This document shows positions 57,811 to 64,000 of a stretch of 64,000 nucleotides of DNA, piece after piece (position 1 is the stretch's first letter; each line of letters opens with the position of its first letter). The translations under genes and the position numbers were made by a program. Under the pieces are notes generated by a model. That model made no database searches, was not told where the DNA came from, and saw only the letters and a program-made list of their open reading frames with translations. Origin of the DNA: Alteribacillus sp041949975 (GTDB lineage: Bacteria > Bacillota > Bacilli > Bacillales > Marinococcaceae); NCBI RefSeq assembly GCF_041949975.1, contig NZ_JBHFQG010000009.1:62001-126000 (forward strand), given 5' to 3'.

Positions 57811-59057
57811 ATGGGAAATATGCCAAAAGATTTTCTATGGGGCGGTGCTTTAACTGCTCACCATTCGAAGGAGGCTGGAATCAAGGCGGCAGTGGTGGAT
57901 GTCATGACAGCCGGAGCCCACGGCGTACCGAGAGAAATAACAGCAACCATCGAAGAAGATAAATTTTATCCAAACCATGAAGCGATTGATTTCTATCATA
58001 ACTATAAAGAAGACATCGCTTTGTTTGGCGAAATGGGAAAAATGTTTAAGAACCTCGATCGGATGGAGCCGAATTTTTCCGAAAGGCGACGAAGCGGAAC
58101 CGAACGAATAAGGGCTGCAATTCTATGATAATGTATTGGATAACTGCTGAAGCACGGCATTGAACCTGTTATTACGTTATCTCACTTTGAAATGCCGCTG
58201 CACCTGGCTAAAGAATATGGCGGATTTCGAAATAGAAGAGTAGTAGATTTCTTCGTAAAGTTCGCGGAAGTATGTTTTGAACGGTATAAAGATAAAGTGA
58301 AATACTGGATGACATTTAATGAAATCAATAACAAGATGGATGTGAGCAATCGCTGTTCCTATGGACTAACTCTGGTGTTGTGGTAGAAGAAGGCGAAAAC
58401 GCGAAGGAAGTTATGTATCAAGCAGGTCATCATGAATTAATCGCCAGTGCGTTGGCTGTTAGCGAAAGGAAAAGAAATCAACCCAGAGTTCCAGATTGGG
58501 GCCATGGTTTCTCATGTACCGATTTATCCTTATTCCTCAAACCCAGAAGACGTCATGTTAGCGGAAGAGTCCAAGAGGCAGCGCTACTTCTTCTCGGACG
58601 TACACATTAGCGGCTATTATCCAAACTACGCTTTAAAAGAATTTGAAAGAGAAGGATATAACATCAAGTTCGAAGAGGGCGATGGAGAAATCTTAAAAAA
58701 TGGGACAGTAGATTATTTAGGCTTCAGCTATTACATGTCTACGACCGTAAAAAGTGATGTAGAAAAGGATAACACGGGGGATATCGTTAATGGGGCATTG
58801 CCAAATGGAGTAGAAAATCCATACATTAAATCCAGTGACTGGGGCTGGGCGGATTGATCCAACCGGGCTCAGATACACATTAAAATCGTCTCTATGACCG
58901 GTATTAAATTCCATTATTTATCGTAGAAAATGGCTTTGGTGCTGTCGATTCGGTAGAAGAGGATGATAATGAAGGCAGCGGATCCATGAAGCGCTATAAA
59001 AAAGCTTCTTTTGATTGGTATAAAAAAGTCATTCAGACGAATGGAGAAGAATTGTAA
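57811..59057 (+). pseudogene. GH1 6-phospho-beta-glucosidase, multiple frameshifts
   Basis: Pieces in three frames make up most of a GH1 enzyme: MPKDFLWGGALTAHH with FYPNHEAIDFYHNYKEDIAL (57811-58128), EPVITLSHFEMPLHLAKEYG and KVKYWMTFNEINNKMDVSN with the acid/base Glu (58150-58360), QIGAMVSHVPIYPYSSNPED to GYYPNYALKEF and YLGFSYYMSTTVKSD (58447-58857), then the nucleophile region FIVENGFGAVDS (58914-58960) and SMKRYKKASFDWYKKVIQTN to the end. Small insertions and deletions break it at least four times, and about 60 codons before the end are missing. A second copy of the 3' end is at 60440-60584. Confidence 0.85.
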
Positions 59058-59081
59058 GTTCAATATGATTGCTGAACAACA

Positions 59082-59126
59082 ACCCGGGTAACGGCTTTTT
59101 ATAAATAGAGCCTTATTCGGGTTTTG
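59082..59126 (+). terminator. Terminator of the GH1 pseudogene
   Basis: ACCCGGGTAACGGC pairs imperfectly with GCCTTATTCGGGT and is followed by TTTTG. A near-copy of this terminator follows the second GH1 remnant at 60605-60650. Confidence 0.7.
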
Positions 59127-59451
59127 TAAAAAGAGCAGAAGCTATTTAGTAGGAGTTCTTAAATCTATTAGGAAAAAACTAGGTAATTTTTTAAAAAATG
59201 TGGTGTGAAAGACTCAATTACATAGCCATCTATTGTAATTTCATTAAGTTATCGATAAATTAAACACTGTCATTACAAAAAATTCCTAAAATAAAAGAGC
59301 AAGATGATGGCGGGAGGAGCCATGGCAACTTTAACAGAGGTTTTTCTCTCATATACATTTACTTGTGATAGAGGTCTCTTATATAGAAGGATATTTCGAA
59401 GATGCTTGCTGATACTATAGATTGCTATATTTTTCTACAATTCACATACAT

Positions 59452-59479
59452 TAAAAAAGCCCTGGAAGAATTCCAGGAC
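59452..59479 (-). terminator. Terminator of the secreted-protein gene
   Basis: On the minus strand CCTGGAA, TTC, TTCCAGG and then GCTTTTTT: a tight 7-bp hairpin with a long T-run, 26 bases after the stop codon. Confidence 0.8.
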
Positions 59480-59505
59480 TAGGAGAATTGATAAAATGAC
59501 TTCTT

Positions 59506-59979
59506 TTAGTAAGCTGAAATTATTTGATCTCCATAGTAATCTTTAACCATACCGAGTCCAGTTTGGTAGGATTCTGAATAGTATCTTTTAACAATCACAC
59601 CATCGCTAGTAGTGTTAGTAGTTGTCATTAGGTCTTCATAGTAACTAATGTTAGATTGAATTCTTTCTTGAATAATTGATTTAGTTTCAATGGCACTTGC
59701 TCCAAAAATAGTAGCTCCGTAACCATTTGTATATGCTCCTACAATACCGGATGCTATTAATGCCGCGTAGTCATAAGCATTGCTTTGATAAAAACTTAAA
59801 GTTTTTGATGACTCGTCTATTCGGTCTTGAATCTCCTCTGCAGAATACTTAAATTCACTATATGTACCGTCACTGTCTTCTCCATGATTAATAGTAGCTG
59901 CAGATGTAGTGTTAGCATATAAAAATAATAAAACCACGAACAGTGAACTAGACAATAAAACTTTGAAATATTTTTTCAT
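59506..59979 (-). CDS. Secreted protein of unknown function
   Basis: A 157-residue precursor. MKKYFKVLLSSSLFVVLLFL with TTSA-ATIN gives a clear signal peptide, cleavage expected after residue 27 (A-x-A like). The mature 130 residues are acidic with EEIQDRIDESSKTLSFYQSN, a Gly/Ala-rich hydrophobic centre YAALIASGIVGAYTNGYGAT that could insert in membranes, and a Tyr-rich end SESYQTGLGMVKDYYGDQ. No Cys. I recognise no family. Divergent to a small two-helix membrane protein gene at 60195, between two GH1 remnants. A bacteriocin-like role is one option, without direct proof. Confidence 0.7.
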   Translation of the reverse strand: MKKYFKVLLSSSLFVVLLFLYANTTSAATINHGEDSDGTYSEFKYSAEEIQDRIDESSKTLSFYQSNAYDYAALIASGIVGAYTNGYGATIFGASAIETKSIIQERIQSNISYYEDLMTTTNTTSDGVIVKRYYSESYQTGLGMVKDYYGDQIISAY

Positions 59980-60194
59980 TCGTTTCCTCCCTTTTGATAT
60001 ATTTTAGGAAATAATTGGAACTGCATTTTTGAATTTATCGGAAATTTAAATCAAATTCAATATAAAAGTACATAAATAGGTCTTTAAAATTACATTATTT
60101 TGTAGAATAGTTAGTTTATACCTAAAACTGGAAATTATAAATATTGTTCTGTATGATTATTTATATAATTCAAGAAAGAGGGGAGCTGGTTTTT

Positions 60195-60368
60195 ATGAAT
60201 TCTATAAAAAATATAAAATCTCTAGTCCAGTTAGCTGTGATACTTATTTTTATTGCCTTAGGTTTATTTAATGATTCAATGACATATGTTATTGCTGGAT
60301 TAGTTGTACTTCTAATTTTGGAGTTTGCCTTTAGGTTCAATAAAAGTGAGAAATCAAACAGTCAATGA
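60195..60368 (+). CDS. Small two-helix membrane protein
   Basis: A 57-residue protein: MNSIKNIKSLVQLAVILIFI (first helix about residues 10-25), a short loop NDSM, second helix TYVIAGLVVLLILEFAFRF and a charged tail NKSEKSNSQ. ATG 60195 lies about ten bases after GAGGGGAG; in-frame codons from 60144 have no such site. Function unknown. Next to the divergent secreted-protein gene it could be a partner or an immunity-type protein (inference). Confidence 0.6.
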   Translation: MNSIKNIKSLVQLAVILIFIALGLFNDSMTYVIAGLVVLLILEFAFRFNKSEKSNSQ

Positions 60369-60439
60369 ATATATTTAATTTAAATTTTTAATAATGCGGT
60401 AGATCTTGCGGTCACTCGGTGATACAAAGCAGGGACAAG

Positions 60440-60584
60440 ATGGGAAGGCATCTCTATGTTTAAAAACGGTACGGCATGATTTATGTCAATCGTAACAATG
60501 AAGTAAACGAATTCATGAAGCGTTACAAAAAAGATTCTTTTGCTTGGTATAAAAAGTAATTCAGACGAATGGAGAAGAATTATA
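60440..60584 (+). pseudogene. Second GH1 3'-end remnant
   Basis: YGMIYVNRNNEVNEFMKRYK followed by KDSFAWYKK and, one base shifted, IQTNGEEL: the last 40 codons of a GH1 glucosidase, similar to the end of the pseudogene at 57811-59057 but with different substitutions. A matching terminator follows. Confidence 0.7.
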
Positions 60585-60604
60585 AATTAATATGACTGGT
60601 AAAC

Positions 60605-60650
60605 AACCCGAGTAACGGCTGCTTATAATAATGCCTGATTCGGGTTTTTT
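60605..60650 (+). terminator. Terminator after the second GH1 remnant
   Basis: AACCCGAGTAACGGC pairs imperfectly with GCCTGATTCGGGTT and is followed by a T-run. It resembles 59082-59126. Confidence 0.75.
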
Positions 60651-60681
60651 GTATGGAATTGAAAATGGACCAAAAAAAGGG

Positions 60682-60828
60682 TTACTTTTCCCTCTCTTCA
60701 TTCCCTTCCTTCTTTATATCTTCTAGTTCTTTAAAATGTTGTACGGCAATTTCTTTCATTTTTTTACGATATTCCTCAATCATCCGATCATACACTTTTC
60801 TGACGTCTATATCTTTTTTTCTTCCCAT
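60682..60828 (-). CDS. Small charged protein, 48 residues, unknown
   Basis: MGRKKDIDVRKVYDRMIEEY and KEIAVQHFKELEDIKKEGNE form a highly charged helical protein. Codon pattern and the MGRKKDI start look genuine, but there is no clear ribosome binding site and no family is recognised. It lies divergent to the PTS operon, about 187 bases from the EIIA start, where a regulator would usually be found. Confidence 0.4.
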   Translation of the reverse strand: MGRKKDIDVRKVYDRMIEEYRKKMKEIAVQHFKELEDIKKEGNEEREK

Positions 60829-60886
60829 GTTTACAGTTTATTAAAAAAGTATAATTTGTTCCTGTTTTTTTAACATTCAAAGATTA

Positions 60887-60900
60887 TGTAAGCGTTTCCT
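60887..60900 (+). promoter_or_regulatory. cre-like site upstream of the PTS operon
   Basis: TGTAAGCGTTTCCT agrees with the cre consensus TGWNANCGNTNWCA except at the last base. It lies 36 bases before the -35 box of the PTS promoter. Confidence 0.5.
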
Positions 60901-60935
60901 GAACCTTTAGGAAAATGATTAAATTTTATTTCCTT

Positions 60936-60964
60936 TTGTACGCTTTTATACTAAAAAATATAGA
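60936..60964 (+). promoter_or_regulatory. Candidate promoter of the PTS-mannosidase operon
   Basis: TTGTAC, 17 bases, TATAGA, about 50 bases before the EIIA start codon. Confidence 0.55.
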
Positions 60965-61014
60965 ACAAAACACAGGATTCTTTTAAATTTCAAAGAAGAT
61001 TGGGGGATACAATA

Positions 61015-61491
61015 TTGACAGCAGAAGCTTTAATAAATGAAGACTTAATAGACCTTAATATTCATGCTAATAATCAAATAGAAGTAATTGAACAATTAGC
61101 GGAATTACTAGAAAAGCAAGGACGGATTGAATCCCAAACAGCCTTTACCCAAGGGGTGTTGATGAGGGAGAACGAAGTGACTACCGGTTTTGGAAATGGC
61201 ATCGCTATCCCACATTGTAAAGACCATTCGGTTAACCATGCCAGCATAGCTATCGGGAAATTGACAAAAGGGGTGGATTGGAGAGCAATGGATGATCTTG
61301 ATGTTTCCTTTGTGATCATGCTTGCTATTCCAGATTCAGAAGCAGGAACGACTCACTTGCAAATTCTGTCAAAGTTATCGGAAAAGTTAATAGATGAAGA
61401 CTTTCGAAAACAATTAATGGAAGCTGATAAACAACAAGACATATTAAATTTGTTAGTTGAAGATGTTTTTAAAAAAAATACTAATGTATAG
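61015..61491 (+). CDS. PTS EIIA component, fructose/mannitol family
   Basis: A 158-residue EIIA. The phosphoryl-accepting His is in GNGIAIPHCKDHSV near residue 64, preceded by LMRENEVTTGFG, and followed by VIMLAIPDSEAGTTHLQILSKL, all typical of the fructose-type fold. It takes phosphate from HPr and hands it to the EIIB encoded next. TTG 61015 is eight bases after TTGGGGG; TTG 61000 would overlap the site. First gene of a four-gene operon ending in alpha-mannosidase. Confidence 0.9.
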   Translation: MTAEALINEDLIDLNIHANNQIEVIEQLAELLEKQGRIESQTAFTQGVLMRENEVTTGFGNGIAIPHCKDHSVNHASIAIGKLTKGVDWRAMDDLDVSFVIMLAIPDSEAGTTHLQILSKLSEKLIDEDFRKQLMEADKQQDILNLLVEDVFKKNTNV

Positions 61492-61503
61492 GAGAGGTTA
61501 GAT

Positions 61504-61818
61504 ATGAAAATTATTGCGGTTACAGCTTGTCCAGCAGGTGTTGCACATACTCATATGGCTGCTGCAGCTTTAGAAGCTGCTGCTAAAAAAAGCGGAGTGA
61601 AAATTAAAGTAGAAAAGCAGGGAGCAATGGGGATGGAAAATGAAATTAAGGCTAAAGAAATAGCTGATGCAGATGCCCTTATTCTTGCAGTAGATACGGC
61701 AATTACAAAATCAGAACGCTTTAATGATATTCCTACGGTGAAAGCGTCTGTTGCGGAGGCTGTTAAAAATGCTCAAGAACTCATCGATAAGGCAATGAAT
61801 GTGGAAACGAATCAATAA
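61504..61818 (+). CDS. PTS EIIB component, fructose family
   Basis: A 104-residue EIIB. AVTACPAGVAHTHMAAAAL at the N-terminus carries the phosphorylated Cys (residue 9) in the C-P-T/A-G-x-A-H-T motif; VKIKVEKQGAMGMENEI and ADALILAVDTAITKSERF follow. It moves phosphate from EIIA to the incoming sugar. AGGAGAGG ribosome binding site, 12 bases after the EIIA stop. Confidence 0.92.
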   Translation: MKIIAVTACPAGVAHTHMAAAALEAAAKKSGVKIKVEKQGAMGMENEIKAKEIADADALILAVDTAITKSERFNDIPTVKASVAEAVKNAQELIDKAMNVETNQ

Positions 61819-61846
61819 CCGAAGCAAGTTGAGGTGAGGTGATCGT

Positions 61847-62869
61847 ATGAAAAAAGTTCTTGAAGAAGCGAAAACACATCTTATGACGGGTGTTTCATAT
61901 ATGCTGCCTTTTGTCGTTGCTGGCGGGTTGATTCTTACCATTGGTTTATTATTTGGAGGTGGAGAACAGGAAGCAGGACTTGCTAAGAAAACGGCAGACA
62001 CTGGTGTTCTTGTTTTCTCTCTGATGGTTCCTGTGATGGCGGCATACATGGCTTATTCGATTGCAGATCGACCCGGTATTGCTCCAGGTATGGTAGGCGG
62101 TTTAATTGCTGACGAAATCGGGGCAGGTTTTTTAGGGGGAATTGTTGCTGGTTTTATTGCAGGTTATATTGTAAACGCCCTTAAGCAGCTACCAATGCAC
62201 AGATATTTCGTCCAATTAAAACCAATTATCGTTATTCCGTTACTTGGTGCAGGTGCTGTTGCCATACTAATGTATATCATTGGACAACCCATTGCCGTTT
62301 TATCAGAAGGTTTAGAAGGATGGCTTAAGTCCATGAGCGGAGGAAATTTGATTATATTAGGTCTGGTTATCGGTGCTATGATGGCCTTTGATATGGGCGG
62401 GCCGGTTAATAAGGTAGCCTTTGCCTTTTGCGTAGGAATGCTGAATCAAGAGGTTTATTATCCTATGGCAGCATGCTGGATCGGTATCATGACGCCTCCA
62501 ATTGGCTTGGCGCTTGCTACTAGATTTGCTCCAAAAAAATTCACATCAGCCGAACGGCAAAGTGCCCTGCCAACCACATTTATGGGGGCAACTGGTATTA
62601 CGGAAGGTGCCATACCATTTGCAGTATCTGATCCATTACGTGTAATTCCTTCCATTGTTGTAGGCTCCGCTGTTGGAGGGGCTTTGGCTTTAGCCTTAGG
62701 TACCCAAGCACCTATTCCAAGTGGTGGAGTGTTTGTAGTTCCATTTTTCGTTAAACCATTAATGTTTGTGCTGGCCTTTGCTATCGGCATTGTTGTAACA
62801 GCTCTAATGACCGTAATGTTAAAGAAAAAGGCAGAAGAAGAACTATCAATTATGGAAGAAACTTCATAA
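61847..62869 (+). CDS. PTS EIIC component, fructose family
   Basis: A 340-residue permease with about nine or ten helices. MTGVSYMLPFVVAGGLILTI near residue 11, MAYSIADRPGIAPGMVGG near 67, GGPVNKVAFAFCVGMLNQE near 182 and GITEGAIPFAVSDPLRVIPS near 250 are the substrate-channel motifs. It transports while EIIB phosphorylates. With separate EIIA and EIIB and a GH38 enzyme downstream, 2-O-alpha-mannosylglycerate or a mannoside is the likely substrate (inference from MngA/MngB). A GAGGG/CCCTC hairpin lies at 62886-62909 before the next gene. Confidence 0.9.
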   Translation: MKKVLEEAKTHLMTGVSYMLPFVVAGGLILTIGLLFGGGEQEAGLAKKTADTGVLVFSLMVPVMAAYMAYSIADRPGIAPGMVGGLIADEIGAGFLGGIVAGFIAGYIVNALKQLPMHRYFVQLKPIIVIPLLGAGAVAILMYIIGQPIAVLSEGLEGWLKSMSGGNLIILGLVIGAMMAFDMGGPVNKVAFAFCVGMLNQEVYYPMAACWIGIMTPPIGLALATRFAPKKFTSAERQSALPTTFMGATGITEGAIPFAVSDPLRVIPSIVVGSAVGGALALALGTQAPIPSGGVFVVPFFVKPLMFVLAFAIGIVVTALMTVMLKKKAEEELSIMEETS

Positions 62870-62956
62870 CTTTAATATTTATTAATGAGGGGCCTATTTA
62901 TCTGTCCCTCCTATTTCATTATCTACTGTAGTGATTTTAACGATGGAGGCATTACA

Positions 62957-64000
62957 ATGAATTTTCATCTGGTTTCTCATACTCATTGGGATCGAGAATG
63001 GCACCAAACTTATCAGCAATATCGGGTCAAGCTAATCAGATTTATGGATGAGCTCATTCAATTATTGGAAAACAGCCCTGAATACACCTCTTTTACGCTG
63101 GACGGCCAAACGATTGTGTTGGAGGATTATTTAGAGATCAAACCTGATAAAAGGGAATCTATTACCAGACTTGTACAAGAAGGGAGATTGCTCATCGGTC
63201 CTTGGTATATCCAACCGGATGAATTTATTCCAAGTGGAGAATCTCTTATCAGAAACTTGTTAATTGGACAACAAGTTGCTAATGAGTTCGGACCGTCTAT
63301 GAAAATTGGATATCTTCCCGATTCTTTTGGACAGGCCGCACAAATTCCACAAGTATTAAATGGATTTGGAATGAAGCATGCCCTATTCTGGCGGGGGATT
63401 ACAGATGAGGAAACAGTGAAAACTGAGTTTTGGTGGGAAGGTCCAGACGGTTCGAACGTTTTTACAACACATTTGCCTTTAGGCTATGGGAATGGGAGAA
63501 TGATTTCTACTAATCTTCATCAAAATTTGGAAGTTATCGATGAAAATGTCCAAGCATTAAAAGATAAGATAACCTCTCCAAATATGTTATTAATGTGTGG
63601 TTTTGATCAAAGAACGGCGATAAAAGAATTACCAGAAATAGTTGAACAATTGAATCATCATTTTGTATCCACCGATTGTGATTATTCCTTCAAGATGACT
63701 CAGCTTAAAGATTACTTTGATGCCGTTCAAGAAGAGGCTGAAAACCTAGAGGTTATTAGTGGAGAATTCAGAAAAGGGAAAGATATGCGTGTGCATGTGA
63801 GTATTGCATCCACTCGACTGGATTTGAAAAAGGATAATTTTGAGGTTCAGAATTTATATGAGAAATACTTGGAGCCTCTCAACACAATGTCTTATCTGTA
63901 TGGAAATACTTACGATAATGACATGATTAATAGAGGCTGGAAATACATCCTTCAAAACCATGCTCATGATTCCATTTGTAATGTATGCACAGATGCCACT
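62957..64000 (+). CDS. GH38 alpha-mannosidase, 5' part
   Basis: 348 codons are visible and the frame is open at the right edge. FHLVSHTHWDREWHQTYQQY holds the zinc-binding His and Asp, IGYLPDSFGQAAQIPQVLNG the nucleophile Asp near residue 119, HALFWRGITDEE follows, and ILQNHAHDSICNVCTDAT near the edge carries the second zinc-binding His-Asp pair. ATG 62957 after GGAGG. It is expected to cleave the 6-phosphomannosyl product of the PTS to mannose-6-phosphate and glycerate, as MngB does. Confidence 0.92.
   Translation, partial: MNFHLVSHTHWDREWHQTYQQYRVKLIRFMDELIQLLENSPEYTSFTLDGQTIVLEDYLEIKPDKRESITRLVQEGRLLIGPWYIQPDEFIPSGESLIRNLLIGQQVANEFGPSMKIGYLPDSFGQAAQIPQVLNGFGMKHALFWRGITDEETVKTEFWWEGPDGSNVFTTHLPLGYGNGRMISTNLHQNLEVIDENVQALKDKITSPNMLLMCGFDQRTAIKELPEIVEQLNHHFVSTDCDYSFKMTQLKDYFDAVQEEAENLEVISGEFRKGKDMRVHVSIASTRLDLKKDNFEVQNLYEKYLEPLNTMSYLYGNTYDNDMINRGWKYILQNHAHDSICNVCTDAT

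Larger units (their letters stand above)
59058..59505. other. Intergenic stretch with two terminators only
   Basis: After the terminator of the GH1 remnant (59082-59126) there are about 320 bases of AT-rich DNA without a convincing gene, ended by the terminator of the secreted-protein gene (59452-59479). Confidence 0.5.

Overview
The window reads as a chromosome segment of a low-GC Gram-positive of the Bacillaceae. The evidence is ComK-like proteins, LytR-CpsA-Psr (LCP) proteins, a YwqE-type tyrosine phosphatase, a Bacillus-style split BY-kinase pair, an EAR/epsC-type RNA, CcpA cre-like sites and strong GGAGG ribosome binding sites. Extragenic repeats and many decayed genes point to a plastic genome. 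A halophilic or alkaliphilic lifestyle is only a guess.

Layout. 1-2.8 kb: 3' end of a hydantoinase-B/oxoprolinase gene, an MFS transporter and a flavin reductase. 3.1-31.1 kb: an exopolysaccharide/capsule locus. It opens with a tyrosine phosphatase, a divergent LCP ligase, a chain-length modulator and a BY-kinase, then a winged-helix regulator and a structured RNA that fits the EAR antitermination element. Next come an EpsC-like dehydratase and GalU, followed by a much more AT-rich block (10.5-28.1 kb). That block encodes UDP-diNAc-bacillosamine synthesis and the priming transferase, UDP-L-FucNAc synthesis (CapE/F/G type), four glycosyltransferases, an asparagine-synthase-like protein, a Wzy polymerase, a pyruvyl transferase, a nitroreductase-like protein and a Wzx flippase. 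The locus ends with a broken UDP-glucuronate epimerase and an intact UDP-glucose dehydrogenase.

31.1-41.2 kb is a patchwork: an Xre-ComK pair, a second LCP gene, a LysR plus homocysteine S-methyltransferase cassette bounded by unusual inverted ends made of a 21-22 bp iterated motif, cysD/cysNC for APS/PAPS synthesis, and several pseudogenes, including a ComK fragment and a TetR stump. 41.2-49.7 kb is a catabolic operon (acyl-CoA dehydrogenase, CoA ligase, enoyl-CoA hydratase, and a five-gene Liv-type ABC importer) with a cre-like site in front and an extragenic repeat in its middle. 49.8-54.4 kb on the minus strand is a D-threonate/D-erythronate-type operon (DeoR regulator, four-carbon acid sugar kinase, PdxA2-like dehydrogenase, GntP permease).

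54.6-60.8 kb holds a second complete Xre-ComK pair with a small membrane protein, a DUF1643-like protein next to a putative PD-(D/E)XK protein, a heavily frameshifted GH1 beta-glucosidase pseudogene with a second copy of its 3' end, and between those two remnants a divergent pair of small genes (a secreted protein and a two-helix membrane protein). 60.9-64 kb is a catabolite-controlled PTS operon with separate EIIA, EIIB and EIIC followed by a GH38 alpha-mannosidase that runs off the window, suggesting mannosylglycerate-type uptake.

The most unusual items are the iterated inverted ends around lysR-homocysteine methyltransferase, the three ComK loci in different states of decay, the nested 104-bp palindrome upstream of the epimerase remnant, and the small secreted/membrane gene pair between the GH1 remnants.
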